Source: Falsihalocynthiibacter arcticus | Lineage (GTDB): Bacteria > Pseudomonadota > Alphaproteobacteria > Rhodobacterales > Rhodobacteraceae | Length of the DNA stretch: 64,000 nucleotides | Direction: 5' to 3' | NCBI RefSeq assembly: GCF_000812665.2 | Contig: NZ_CP014327.1 | Span: 248,001 to 312,000 of the forward strand | In this document: one piece after another, positions 29,725 to 38,422 of the stretch | Layout: each line of letters starts with the position of its first letter | How positions within the stretch are numbered: position 1 is the stretch's first letter | Notes under the pieces: generated by a model | What the model saw: only the letters and a program-made list of their open reading frames with translations | What the model was told of the DNA's origin: nothing | Databases searched by the model: none | Position numbers and translations under genes: made by a program

Positions 29725-29840
29725 TTCAACACTCGTCTCGTTAATATGAGGCCCAATGCCTCATCCACCCTGTCTCCTATTGCGCCCCACCTGCCGCGTC
29801 AATATTCTACACACGAAAACACGTAGATCGGAGATCTCAC

Positions 29841-30263
29841 ATGAACGATTTTACCCACTCTTGGAGTCATCAGGACGCCCTTGTCGCAATGATGATTGCT
29901 GTTTCTGCAAGCGATGAAAACATCCGCACATCCGAACTTGTAACCATCCAACGGATTGTGAATCACCTGCCCGTTTTTGCGGATTTTGACCAAGACCGTA
30001 TGGCGGGCATCTCTAAAACCGTGCTTGACCTCTTTACCGAAGAAGACGGCCTCGACGCGCTGTTTGGTTTGATCCGCGAAAGCTTGGACGAAAAACTGTT
30101 TGAAACCGCTTATGCGCTCGCTTGCGATGTTGCTGCCTCGGACGGAAAACTCACCGATCAAGAACTGCGCATTCTAGAAGAAATGCGCTACGAGCTTGAT
30201 CTTGATCGCCTGCATGCTGCCGCCATTGAGCGCGGAAGCCGCGCGCGCCACACCACGCTTTAA
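29841..30263 (+). CDS. TerB-like tellurite resistance family protein
   Basis: A 140-residue all-helical TerB/DjlA-N-like protein. The repeated acidic signatures AVSASDENIRTSEL and AASDGKLTDQELRILEEMR are typical metal-binding helix pairs of the family. The ATG is preceded by ggag. No other ter genes lie nearby, so tellurite resistance should not be assumed; stand-alone TerB proteins of this size are common and uncharacterised. It overlaps the end of dacB by four bases. Confidence 0.8.
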   Translation: MNDFTHSWSHQDALVAMMIAVSASDENIRTSELVTIQRIVNHLPVFADFDQDRMAGISKTVLDLFTEEDGLDALFGLIRESLDEKLFETAYALACDVAASDGKLTDQELRILEEMRYELDLDRLHAAAIERGSRARHTTL

Positions 30264-31750
30264 CTGGCGTAGGTTCGCGCCCAACCCTGCAGTAATTCCT
30301 GTTGCATTTTACGGGAGTTCTGCGCCCATGCGCGGCCTCCAGCGGGCCGTTCACGTTCGCTTTTGTCGATCTGGGTCCGCTTTTTAAGGTCTGCTGTGAA
30401 AATCGCAAAGGCTAAAACCCGTCCATTAGGCAGGGTGATATATCCTGCTAAAGCACTGACAAAGTTAAGGGTTCCGGTTTTAGCGCGCACAGTCGCTGGG
30501 GCACTACTCAGCGCTTTTCCGTCGGGACTCTTCAGGACGATATTTTTCATCAATCCGTGCAATGCGCCATTGGGTTTGGCCGCAACAAGGGCCGAGACCA
30601 TCTCGCTCGCGGGAACTCTTGAATCGCCGCTCAAGCCTGAGTGGTCGACAAATTTCGCCGTTTTCATCCCCAAAACCTGCCCCGCCCAGCTCGACATTTT
30701 CGCGCCGGAGGTCGCAAGGTTGCGCGGATCGATTCCGCGCCCGCGGGTCGCCGAAAGGCCAATGACTTCCGCCGTGAGGTTGGTTGAATATTTCAACATA
30801 TCGCGCACGATGGTGCCCAATTCGCCGCTTTGCACCTGTGCGATCACGGTCCCTTTGGGTATGCTGGCAGTCGCGCGCTCCTTACTCAACTTGATACCTT
30901 GCGAACGCGCCATCGTACTAAAAACATCCGCCGCATACAGCTCGGGTTTGCGCACTGGAAGCCAACGGCTCCCCCCGTCCCCAAGCGCGCCACTCGCCAC
31001 CGTCCATTGCTCACTGTCTTTACCGTCCGCATAGGTATAAATCGGTGTCGCGCGTTTTTTGACCACCATTTTGGCCATATGAACCTCGGGACGGTATTTG
31101 TCGCTACGGGCGTCCATCGCGACGGAATAGCCCGAATTGGCCCGTTTCCACTCAAAATGCACGCGGTTGAAATTCAGATTCAGCCCCGAAACCGCGGGGT
31201 TATACCCAAGGTGATCGGGCTGCTCTTTATCAATCGAGCGCACATAGGGCAGGACCGCCGAATGCACGAGAAAACCCCCTGTCACCTCTCGAACCCCTGC
31301 GTTTTTCAACCCCTGCGCTAGCACCGCCAAGGCATCCGTGTTCAAGGTCGGGTCGCCACCCCCCAAAAGCACCAAATCGCCGTTCAAAATGCCGTTGGAA
31401 ATCGGTCCCGTGGCCACCAATCGTGTGCTAAATTCATACCCCAAACCCAGCGCCTGCAGCGCATAAAGCGCCGTGATCGCCTTCGCCACCGAAGCAGGCG
31501 GCATCGCCAAACCTGCGTTGCGGCTTTCTAAAATCTCGCCCGTCGTCGCATCCGCCACCACAAATCCGACGTCGCCGCTAAAACCCGCGCCAGCAACAAT
31601 CCGCTCGGTCGGGTTAGCGACGGATTTCGCGAAATTTTTGGGTTTTACAGGTGGAAATAGCGACGTTTCTGGCGCGCCGGCCTGTGCAAGGACCGCGCTG
31701 CCGCTCATCAATCCGGCGAGGATAAATCGTCTTGAAAAATGCTGACTCAT
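30260..31750 (-). CDS. dacB: D-alanyl-D-alanine carboxypeptidase/endopeptidase (PBP4 type)
   Basis: A periplasmic class C penicillin-binding protein of 496 residues that trims or opens peptidoglycan cross-links. A signal sequence (RRFILAGLMSGSAVLAQAG) with a twin-arginine-like start is followed by all three catalytic motifs: SVAK near residue 83, YSTN near residue 315 and KTGT near residue 430. The inserted domain between the first two motifs matches the S13 family. The gene ends convergently with terB and lies 66 bases upstream-adjacent to nadD on the same strand. Confidence 0.92.
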   Translation of the reverse strand: MSQHFSRRFILAGLMSGSAVLAQAGAPETSLFPPVKPKNFAKSVANPTERIVAGAGFSGDVGFVVADATTGEILESRNAGLAMPPASVAKAITALYALQALGLGYEFSTRLVATGPISNGILNGDLVLLGGGDPTLNTDALAVLAQGLKNAGVREVTGGFLVHSAVLPYVRSIDKEQPDHLGYNPAVSGLNLNFNRVHFEWKRANSGYSVAMDARSDKYRPEVHMAKMVVKKRATPIYTYADGKDSEQWTVASGALGDGGSRWLPVRKPELYAADVFSTMARSQGIKLSKERATASIPKGTVIAQVQSGELGTIVRDMLKYSTNLTAEVIGLSATRGRGIDPRNLATSGAKMSSWAGQVLGMKTAKFVDHSGLSGDSRVPASEMVSALVAAKPNGALHGLMKNIVLKSPDGKALSSAPATVRAKTGTLNFVSALAGYITLPNGRVLAFAIFTADLKKRTQIDKSERERPAGGRAWAQNSRKMQQELLQGWARTYAS

Positions 31751-31816
31751 AAAATCATATAACCCTCAGATTGGCGGTGAAACAAGCGCTTGAATACAGT
31801 AATCGCCAATGGCGCG

Positions 31817-32419
31817 CTAGCGTTTCCAACCACCGTTGGCGCGCAGTTGCGTCGACGAAATATCCACCATCGGCAAATTCACATAACACCACGCAGGGGG
31901 CTGCGCCTTCGCAAGCAACATCCTCTCGCTTTCCGGCAAACGCGCGGTGCGAAACCGTCGCGCAGTCGGGCTGCACAGGGCCCGCAACCGATCTCTCGGA
32001 CGCGCCAAAACCCCCACGCGTACGTTTTTCATGATCCAGTCCCATTGCCCCCAAAGGTGGAATTCCGCGAGGTTATCCGCCCCCATAAGCCATGTAAAAT
32101 TCACCTTAGGATATTCCGCGAACAACACCTTCAGCGTCGCCGCAGTATAGCGAGTGCCCGCTTGGGCCTCAAAATCCGTCACCTTGATCCGCGGGTGCGT
32201 AATCATCGCATTTGCCGCCGCCATCCGCCGCGAAATCGGGGCGGGTCCGGTGGATTTCAACGGATTTCCCGGCGACACCAACCACCAAACTTCATCCAGT
32301 CCAAACCGCTTTAACGCCGCGCGTGAAATATGCACATGCCCCGCGTGGGGCGGATCAAACGACCCTCCCAGCAATCCGATTTTTGCACCAGCGCGCGCAG
32401 AGGGAATGTCATACCGCAT
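31817..32419 (-). CDS. nadD: Nicotinate-nucleotide adenylyltransferase
   Basis: Adenylates nicotinate mononucleotide in NAD synthesis. The 200-residue protein has the motif GLLGGSFDPPHAGHVHIS near the N terminus, WWLVSPGNPLK, FTWLMGADNL and a C-terminal DISSTQLR matching the ISSTxIR signature. Start 32419 gives a normal length; upstream in-frame sequence to 32494 has no family similarity. nadE, the last step of the pathway, is also in this window at 61-63 kb but not in the same operon. Confidence 0.93.
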   Translation of the reverse strand: MRYDIPSARAGAKIGLLGGSFDPPHAGHVHISRAALKRFGLDEVWWLVSPGNPLKSTGPAPISRRMAAANAMITHPRIKVTDFEAQAGTRYTAATLKVLFAEYPKVNFTWLMGADNLAEFHLWGQWDWIMKNVRVGVLARPRDRLRALCSPTARRFRTARLPESERMLLAKAQPPAWCYVNLPMVDISSTQLRANGGWKR

Positions 32420-32454
32420 AGGAGTCTCTACCCTTAAACCACCGAAACTCAAAC

Positions 32455-32484
32455 AAAAAACGGCCGCAAGCTGCCTTGCGACCG
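32455..32484 (-). terminator. Rho-independent terminator after the aldo/keto reductase gene
   Basis: A 10-base-pair stem (32461-32470 with 32475-32484, one G.U pair and a four-base loop) is followed on the minus strand by six T residues (32455-32460). It lies 25 bases beyond the reductase stop. Confidence 0.85.
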
Positions 32485-32508
32485 ATGTGAACACATCTCA
32501 AATAGCGC

Positions 32509-33540
32509 CTAATCGGTCGATGACGACTTGGCCCAAAGGTTGATATTGGCTTCGCCCGAAAGACGGTCGATTTCCACCAATTCCGCATCGGTAAAGTCGA
32601 GATTTTCAACCGCCCCGACGCAATCAATCACTTGGCTCGGCTTGCTCGCGCCGATGAGCGCCGTCGTGATGCCGCCCCCGCGCAGAACCCATGCAATCGC
32701 CATTTGCGCCAGCGTTTGCCCACGACCTTCGGCCATTTCATTGAGCGATTTGATGCTCGCAAAAGTCTTTTCATTCAAGTGACTTGGCAAAAGAGATTTG
32801 CCCTGTGTCGCGCGACTGCCTTCTGGAATACCGCCAATATATTTCTTGGTTAACATTCCCTGCGCCAGCGGCGTAAACGCGATCGATCCGACGCCCAATT
32901 CCTGCAATGTATCCTTCAAACCATCGGTCTCAACCCAGCGATTGAACATATTATACGAGGGTTGGTGGATCACACAGGGCGTACCCAGATCGTTCAAAAT
33001 CGCCACGGCTTCGCGGGTTTTTTCCGAGTTATACGACGAAATCCCTGCATAAAGCGCGCGCCCTGACCGCACGATATAATCCAGTGCGCCCATAGTTTCT
33101 TCGAGCGGTGTTTCGGGATCAAAACGGTGTGAATAGAAGATATCGACGTAATCAAGTCCCATCCGCTTGAGGCTCTGATCACAGGACGACACCAGATATT
33201 TGCGGCTGCCGAATTCGCCGTAAGGGCCGGGCCACATCAGATACCCCGCCTTGCTCGAAATGATCATCTCGTCGCGATATCCCGCGAAATCTTCGCGCAT
33301 AATTTCGCCAAACGCGGTCTCTGCCGAGCCGGGAGGGGGGCCGTAATTATTCGCCAAATCAAAGTGGGTGATACCGTTGTCAAACGCCGTTTGCAGGATG
33401 GCGCGCTTGGTCTCATGCGGCGTGTCGCCGCCAAAATTGTGCCACAGGCCAAGCGACAGCGCTGGCAGTTTTAGTCCGGATTTTCCACAGCGGCGGTATT
33501 GCATCTTTTCATAGCGGTTTTCGGCGGGGGTATATCCCAT
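32509..33540 (-). CDS. Aldo/keto reductase, YghZ-like
   Basis: A 343-residue NADPH-dependent oxidoreductase of the AKR14 branch, whose best-known member reduces L-glyceraldehyde 3-phosphate and methylglyoxal. The catalytic tetrad is present: the aspartate and tyrosine in FDLANNYGPPPG, lysine in IISSKAGYLMWPG, and histidine in DIFYSHRFD. The C-terminal GASKPSQVIDCVGAVENL forms the cofactor-binding end. It begins MGYTPAENRYEKMQYRR, as in YghZ-type proteins. It stands alone between a terminator and a stem-loop. Confidence 0.9.
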   Translation of the reverse strand: MGYTPAENRYEKMQYRRCGKSGLKLPALSLGLWHNFGGDTPHETKRAILQTAFDNGITHFDLANNYGPPPGSAETAFGEIMREDFAGYRDEMIISSKAGYLMWPGPYGEFGSRKYLVSSCDQSLKRMGLDYVDIFYSHRFDPETPLEETMGALDYIVRSGRALYAGISSYNSEKTREAVAILNDLGTPCVIHQPSYNMFNRWVETDGLKDTLQELGVGSIAFTPLAQGMLTKKYIGGIPEGSRATQGKSLLPSHLNEKTFASIKSLNEMAEGRGQTLAQMAIAWVLRGGGITTALIGASKPSQVIDCVGAVENLDFTDAELVEIDRLSGEANINLWAKSSSTD

Positions 33541-33562
33541 GGAAATATCCTTTACTTGAGTA

Positions 33563-33591
33563 GCCTTAGGAGGGGATTACCCCCCTAAGGC
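33563..33591. other. Strong stem-loop between convergently spaced genes
   Basis: A 12-base-pair stem with one mismatch (33563-33574 with 33580-33591) lies between the secreted-protein stop at 33600 and the reductase start at 33540. Neither strand has a clear T tract after it. It may stop or stabilise the transcript of the gene at 33600-34100. Confidence 0.6.
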
Positions 33592-33599
33592 ATGATTTA

Positions 33600-34100
33600 T
33601 TACAGGCTGGCGTTACAGGTTTTCGCCGCTTCGATGGCTTTTAACGTGCCGTCGAGATTGATCGTAAAGGCAAATTCCGACTCTGGAAACACAGTCATTT
33701 CATACTGCTGCATGAGGTCTGTCACGAATTGCGGGTCGTCCGAAAGGATGTATCCACCCGAATATCCGTCGGTGATATTTCCGCGCATCCCCGTGCTTTC
33801 ACCAAGGTAAATATTGTCACCAATCAAGATGCCAATCTCACTTGTTTCGCCCGCTACGATGTGGGTTTCTTGGGTGGTGAAAACGCCGAGGTATCCAACT
33901 GCGCGGTCCTCAGTTAGGCCCATTTGGACCACATTTCCGTCTGAATCCGCTTTTTCAATAAAGCAGGAGAGTTTTTCGATATCTTCAAAGATATTCCACC
34001 CCTCGACCGTTTCATAAAAGGCGAATTCATCCGCGGCATAAGCTTGTGTCGCAGTCAATGTCACCGCCGCGGCCATTGCGAGATTTTTCAATGAGATCAT
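33600..34100 (-). CDS. Uncharacterised secreted protein
   Basis: A 166-residue protein with a clear signal peptide (MISLKNLAMAAAVTLTATQAYA). The mature domain starts DEFAFYETVEGWNIF and contains two cysteines, SCFIE and KTCNASL, likely forming a periplasmic disulfide, with beta-rich stretches between them. The family is not recognised. A second, frameshifted copy lies directly upstream at 34300-34805 with the same layout, so the pair arose by tandem duplication. The ATG at 34100 has an AAGGAAT ribosome-binding site. Confidence 0.75.
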   Translation of the reverse strand: MISLKNLAMAAAVTLTATQAYAADEFAFYETVEGWNIFEDIEKLSCFIEKADSDGNVVQMGLTEDRAVGYLGVFTTQETHIVAGETSEIGILIGDNIYLGESTGMRGNITDGYSGGYILSDDPQFVTDLMQQYEMTVFPESEFAFTINLDGTLKAIEAAKTCNASL

Positions 34101-34246
34101 TTTTTATTCCTTTTTAAGAATGCACCCCAAAACAATGCTGGGTCAGAGAAATTCGTAGTGGGTATCAGTGGTTGAAGTCTAGAGCCAAAAGGGAATGCTC
34201 GCCAGATAGTAGAGCAAATAGTGGCGCGGGGCACCGCCCCTCCGAC

Positions 34247-34283
34247 ATAAAAATGGCCCCACATACAGAAGGGCCACCATTTT
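34247..34283 (-). terminator. Probable Rho-independent terminator after the duplicate secreted-protein gene
   Basis: On the minus strand AAAATGG-TGGCCC pairs with GGGCCATTTTT across a loop of about 11 bases, ending in five T residues near 34249. It lies 17 bases after the stop codon of the gene at 34300. Confidence 0.6.
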
Positions 34284-34299
34284 CTCAAACGCGCGGATT

Positions 34300-34805
34300 C
34301 TAGAAGCTCGCCATGCACTTACGTGCGGCTTCCATGCCCCTCATCGTCCCATCCAGATTGATCTCTAGCGCGTAAGACGTTCCCGAAAAAACAGACATAA
34401 CATATTGTTGTGCAATATCTTCTGCGAGTTGTTCGTTGTCATACAAGAAATAGCGCCCCATGTAACCGTTGCTTAATTTCCCACGAACGCTTTTGGATTT
34501 ACTTTTATAAGAATGGTCGCCGACGACGATTTGAATCTCTTGAATTTCGCCGTTTTTAAGACCAATTTCTGTTTGGGTGAACACCCCGACATAGTCAAAT
34601 AAATTGTCAGTCGTCCGCCCCATTTGCACAACGTTATTCAAGTCATCCTTGCGTTCCATAAAACAGGTTTTAGCTTCGAGAACTTTCCAAATATTCCACC
34701 CCGCAACGGAGACAACTCCTTCAAAACGATTTTTTGAACAAAGGCACCGGTTACACTCATTGAAACGAGTGCAGCTACGGATATAATTTTAAAAACGGAC
34801 GTAAT
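34300..34805 (-). pseudogene. Frameshifted paralogue of the secreted protein at 33600-34100
   Basis: The downstream frame (from 34659) matches the neighbouring protein in layout: VVQMG, a NGYMGRYFLYDNEQ segment and a final KCMASF. In another frame just upstream lies a signal peptide (KIISVAALVSMSVTGAFVQK). Adding one A to the six-base run at 34730-34735 joins the two into a protein with the expected GWNIW and CFMER segments. In addition the likely start codon is ATT (34803-34805) where the paralogue has ATG. Whether both changes are real or are sequence errors is open; the joined product would be about 168 residues. Confidence 0.7.
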
Positions 34806-34990
34806 AATTTTCCTTTAATACGCGCCCATTGGCAGCAATAGGCCGCCACACCGCGACCCCACTCCCCGACCCGCAGCTGATCAAACTTTTTTCTCCCACG
34901 CCCCGCAAACCCTTTGCCCCCTTGCCCCCTTGCCCTCAACCCCCACAAACTATACGAAAAGCCAACCCTTTTTCACTACGGAGAACCCTC

Positions 34991-36646
34991 ATGGCCGCTT
35001 ATCAATATGTCTACTTCATGGATGGAGTCTCCAAAACCTACCCCGGTGGTAAAAAGTGTTTTGAAAACATCCGTCTAAACTTCCTTCCCGGTGTCAAAAT
35101 CGGTGTCGTTGGCTCCAACGGTTCGGGTAAATCGACCCTCATGCGCATCATGGCGGGCATGGACAAGGATTTCGTTGGCGAAGCATGGCTCGCCGAAGGC
35201 GCCCGCGTCGGCTACCTCCCCCAAGAACCAACTCTTGACGAAACCCTCGATGTACGCGGCAACGTGATGCTCGGTGTGGCCGAGAAAAAAGCCATCCTTG
35301 ATCGCTACAACGAACTCGCGATGAACTACTCCGAAGAAACCGCCGACGAAATGGCCGCCCTTCAGGATGAAATCGACAGCCAAAACCTCTGGGATCTCGA
35401 CGCCCAAATCGACGTCTCCATGGAAGCCCTGCGCTGCCCCCCCGATGACGCCGACGTCTCTACCCTCTCTGGTGGTGAAAAACGCCGCGTCGCCCTGTGC
35501 AAACTCCTCCTCGAAGCCCCCGATATGCTGCTTCTCGATGAGCCAACCAACCACCTCGACGCCGAAACCATCGCATGGCTCCAACAACACCTGATCGACT
35601 ACAAAGGCACCATCCTCTGCGTCACCCACGACCGTTATTTCCTCGACGACATCACGGGTTGGATCTTGGAACTCGACCGCGGCGCAGGCATCCCCTACGA
35701 GGGCAACTACTCCGCATGGCTTGAGCAAAAAGCCAAACGTCTTGAGAAAGAAGCCAAAGAAGACAAATCCAAGCAACAAACCCTCGAACGCGAACTCGAA
35801 TGGATGCGTCAATCGCCAAAAGCCCGCCAAGCCAAATCCAAAGCGCGGATCAATTCCTACAATGATCTCGCCAACCAATCCGAGCGTGAAAAAGTCGGCA
35901 AAGCCCAGATCATCATCCCCAACGGCCCCCGCCTTGGCACCAAAGTGATCGAAGTCGAAGGCCTCAAAAAGGCCATGGGCGACAAACTCCTCGTTGAAGA
36001 CCTCACCTTCGCCCTGCCCCCCGGTGGTATCGTCGGCGTGATCGGCCCCAACGGCGCGGGTAAAACCACCCTGTTCCGCATGTTCACGGGCCAAGAAACC
36101 CCCGACGAGGGCACCGTCGAATTCGGCGATACCGTCAAACTCTCCTACGTCGACCAAAACCGCGACGACCTTGATTCAAACGCCACCGTGTTTGAGGCCA
36201 TCGGCGACGGCGGCGAAATCATCAAACTCGGTGACGCCGAAGTTAACGCCCGCGCCTACTGCTCCTCCTTCAACTTCAAAGGCGGCGATCAACAGAAAAA
36301 ACTCGGCATGTTGTCGGGCGGCGAACGCAACCGCGTCCACATGGCGCGCCTCCTAAAAGAAGGCGGCAACGTCCTCCTCCTCGATGAGCCAACCAACGAC
36401 CTCGACGTCGAAACCCTCCGCGCGCTTGAGGACGCCCTCGTCGATTTCGCAGGCTGCGCCGTCGTCATCTCCCACGACCGCTTCTTCCTCGACCGCATCT
36501 GTACGCATATTCTAGCATTCGAAGGCGACGCCCACGTGGAATGGTTCGAAGGCAACTTTGAGGACTATGAGGAAGACAAAAAACGTCGTCTCGGCGCGAA
36601 TGCTTTGGAGCCTACACGGATGAAACATAAGAAGTTCGTTCGGTAA
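34991..36646 (+). CDS. ettA: Energy-dependent translational throttle protein EttA
   Basis: A 551-residue ABC-F ATPase that binds the ribosomal E site and gates entry into elongation according to ADP/ATP ratio. Two complete ATPase domains are visible: GSNGSGKSTLMRIM and LSGGEKRRVALC with LLLDEPTNHLD, then GPNGAGKTTLFRMF and LSGGERNRVHMA with LLLDEPTNDLD. The lysine-rich linker between them (KRLEKEAKEDKSKQQ) is the P-site-tRNA interaction region. Start 34991 gives the EttA-typical MAAYQYVYFM opening; the preceding in-frame stretch from 34829 is non-coding in character. It lacks any membrane segments. Confidence 0.94.
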   Translation: MAAYQYVYFMDGVSKTYPGGKKCFENIRLNFLPGVKIGVVGSNGSGKSTLMRIMAGMDKDFVGEAWLAEGARVGYLPQEPTLDETLDVRGNVMLGVAEKKAILDRYNELAMNYSEETADEMAALQDEIDSQNLWDLDAQIDVSMEALRCPPDDADVSTLSGGEKRRVALCKLLLEAPDMLLLDEPTNHLDAETIAWLQQHLIDYKGTILCVTHDRYFLDDITGWILELDRGAGIPYEGNYSAWLEQKAKRLEKEAKEDKSKQQTLERELEWMRQSPKARQAKSKARINSYNDLANQSEREKVGKAQIIIPNGPRLGTKVIEVEGLKKAMGDKLLVEDLTFALPPGGIVGVIGPNGAGKTTLFRMFTGQETPDEGTVEFGDTVKLSYVDQNRDDLDSNATVFEAIGDGGEIIKLGDAEVNARAYCSSFNFKGGDQQKKLGMLSGGERNRVHMARLLKEGGNVLLLDEPTNDLDVETLRALEDALVDFAGCAVVISHDRFFLDRICTHILAFEGDAHVEWFEGNFEDYEEDKKRRLGANALEPTRMKHKKFVR

Positions 36647-36707
36647 TTGCTCCGCAATTCCGAACGGGTGCGCGGCAGTGGGTTTGCTTGCAAACCTGCG
36701 TGCGCAC
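36638..36707. other. Two consecutive hairpins at the end of ettA
   Basis: The first hairpin pairs 36638-36643 with 36660-36665, with an inner ATTGC/GCAAT stem, and includes the ettA stop codon. The second pairs GTGCGC at 36668 with GCGCAC at 36702 around an inner GGTTTGC-TT-GCAAACC stem. No T tract follows either one, so they may be 3'-end stabilising or Rho-type structures. Confidence 0.5.
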
Positions 36708-36794
36708 TCCGCTAGAGTTTAATAAGATATTGATTTATATTTACAATGCACTACCTCTTGAGTGCACAAAAAATATTTCATTAGAGAAATTATT

Positions 36795-37088
36795 ATGCCT
36801 ATTACAGAAAAACAAATTAGACTTGCAGCAGTTGCTGAACTTGCGAGATCAAATACCGGAACACTAACGACCACTCAACTTATTAGCCGCTTAACAGATT
36901 CAATGAATCCCGTCGACCAAGATGCTGAAATACTCGACGGACGTTCTGACACATACTTTTCGCAAAAAGTGAGAAACCTTGTGTCACACCGGAATGACAC
37001 TCTGGGTTTACAAAACCAAGGCCTAGCAATCTACAATGAAGACGGTGAAAGCTGGACAATTACAGAAGAAGGCCGGAGCTCGGTTTAG
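36795..37088 (+). CDS. Small winged-helix-like protein in an AT-rich patch
   Basis: A 97-residue protein resembling the N-terminal winged-helix module that precedes the nuclease domain in some restriction endonucleases (the FSQKVRNLVSHRNDTLGLQNQG and WTITEEGR stretches), but with no nuclease domain attached. It starts at 36795; an in-frame start at 36762 is not preceded by a ribosome-binding site. Surrounding DNA is clearly more AT-rich than the rest of the window, suggesting acquisition. Its 3' end overlaps the convergent methyltransferase gene by 29 bases. The function is not known and the assignment is by motif resemblance only. Confidence 0.6.
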   Translation: MPITEKQIRLAAVAELARSNTGTLTTTQLISRLTDSMNPVDQDAEILDGRSDTYFSQKVRNLVSHRNDTLGLQNQGLAIYNEDGESWTITEEGRSSV

Positions 37089-37674
37089 ATTTAGAGCCTG
37101 ACTTGTAACCTGTTGGCAGCCAGCTCAATTCTGTTGGACCATCGTTCTCTTGGTCCCAAACAAACCAAGCATACGCGGTGGTCCCGCTCCCTTTCCTGAC
37201 AGCTCCTCGTGGATAAAAAGTGATACGCTCGCTAAAAACCCAAATTTTGCTGGGCGGGTTATCCAAAAAGATTGTTTTCTGTCTATTTGCACTTTCAAGG
37301 AAGGCCAACCGCAACAAAAAAGCATACTTTTTTGTTGCTTTTTCTCTAGCCGCAGCAACAAATTCTTCCGCGCTATGGAATGGGGGGTTAGTAATTATAT
37401 TATCGGCCGTTTTATCAGATTTCAGAAAATCTACCCCAGCGTCGCCATAGCCTCGATCAAATAAGTCCGAGCTTTCTACGTTGTACCCATGCGATGCAAT
37501 GGCATCAGACATTTCGCCATCTCCGCAGGCACATTCCCAGACGTTACCACTGAATTTCTCACTATCTAGGAGAACATGGGTTGCCCACGACGGAGTCGGG
37601 TAAAAATCGGGTCCATTCAAGTCCGCAATTCGTTTAGTCGTTGGCTGTGGTGAAGTTAGAAGCTGCGATTTCAT
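37060..37674 (-). CDS. Orphan N6-adenine-type DNA methyltransferase
   Basis: A 204-residue protein with SAM-dependent methyltransferase motif I (VWECACGDGEMSDAI) and the catalytic NPPF motif (NIITNPPFHSAEEF) characteristic of N6-adenine DNA methylation, of a short form common in phages and islands. The C terminus is lysine- and serine-rich (GYKSGSKSKPSSG). No cognate nuclease is next to it; the small winged-helix protein overlapping its end is the only candidate partner. It may be a relic of a restriction or phage module. DNA target is unknown. Confidence 0.75.
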   Translation of the reverse strand: MKSQLLTSPQPTTKRIADLNGPDFYPTPSWATHVLLDSEKFSGNVWECACGDGEMSDAIASHGYNVESSDLFDRGYGDAGVDFLKSDKTADNIITNPPFHSAEEFVAAAREKATKKYAFLLRLAFLESANRQKTIFLDNPPSKIWVFSERITFYPRGAVRKGSGTTAYAWFVWDQENDGPTELSWLPTGYKSGSKSKPSSGLLL

Positions 37675-37765
37675 TTCGTTTTCCCTAATTTGAGCGCACT
37701 CTACCGATCAAGCAGAAAGTAACAACCAACTTGTGAATCGTGAACCGGCCTCTTGCCTCGCCCCC

Positions 37766-38143
37766 TCAAACCGCCCGCCCCTCCTCATCCCGATCTTCCC
37801 GCGCCTCGATCACCTTGCTCAGCCGCAACTCCGCAAACAGCGCCAGTACATCATTCATCACCTTCTGATACCCCGCCCCATACGCGCGGTAATATTTCAG
37901 CACAGGCTCCTCCAGCAAAAGCGTCACCCGCGTATTGCGCGGCGTGAAGCCAAACGCCTCTGAAATCTCCTCCCAATCCTCAGGGATAAATTCCGTCCGC
38001 AGTTCCGCCGCCCGCACCGCCGTACTCACCCGCGCCAGCGTATTCTTCGCCATCCGCACATGCCGATGCTGTTCCTTCGTCGCCCGTCGATCCGACGCAG
38101 GCTCAATCCTATCCCGAGTATTTTTGTTGTGTGGCGTGACCAT
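37766..38143 (-). CDS. BrnA-like antitoxin family protein (orphan)
   Basis: A 125-residue protein whose C-terminal part (VTLLLEEPVLKYYRAYGAGYQKVMNDVLALF) matches the ribbon-helix-helix-type BrnA antitoxin domain; the N-terminal part is basic. No BrnT toxin gene is adjacent, so it is an orphan antitoxin or a repurposed transcription regulator. Start 38143 was picked because GGAGG lies about seven bases before it; earlier in-frame starts lack this. It is divergent from nasT, with about 280 bases between starts, in which I see a CATATG repeat at 38241-38257 and nothing else definite. Confidence 0.7.
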   Translation of the reverse strand: MVTPHNKNTRDRIEPASDRRATKEQHRHVRMAKNTLARVSTAVRAAELRTEFIPEDWEEISEAFGFTPRNTRVTLLLEEPVLKYYRAYGAGYQKVMNDVLALFAELRLSKVIEAREDRDEEGRAV

Positions 38144-38422
38144 CGCGGCCTCCATTCTGTGTAAAATATGGCCCCATCCTCCCACCAAATCGTTAACGCC
38201 CGCGCAAACCTGCGGCCGCACATCCCGCCCCTATGGAAATCATATGTAAAACATATGCGGATAACGCCCCGCCTTTTGCCGTTGCCACACCGCGTTAAGA
38301 TGGCGCCCAAAAATCATGCAACAAGCCCCTTTTTGCCCGATTTTCGCCCACAAGCCCGCAATCCCCCGCGCCCATATCTCGCCCCATCTGTCCCTCCGTG
38401 CGCGCCGCGTCTACACCATGAT

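Noticed and set aside
28075-29826. 583-codon plus-strand open frame across lysS
   Set aside because: Antisense to class I LysRS with intact motifs; no domain recognised.
35075-36157. 360-codon antisense frame in ettA, phenylalanine-rich
   Set aside because: Mirror of the ABC-F gene; its odd composition follows from the codon pattern of the real gene.
38241-38257. CATATG-N5-CATATG repeat between brnA-like and nasT genes
   Set aside because: Short self-palindromic words are expected by chance; no promoter context ties it to a regulator.
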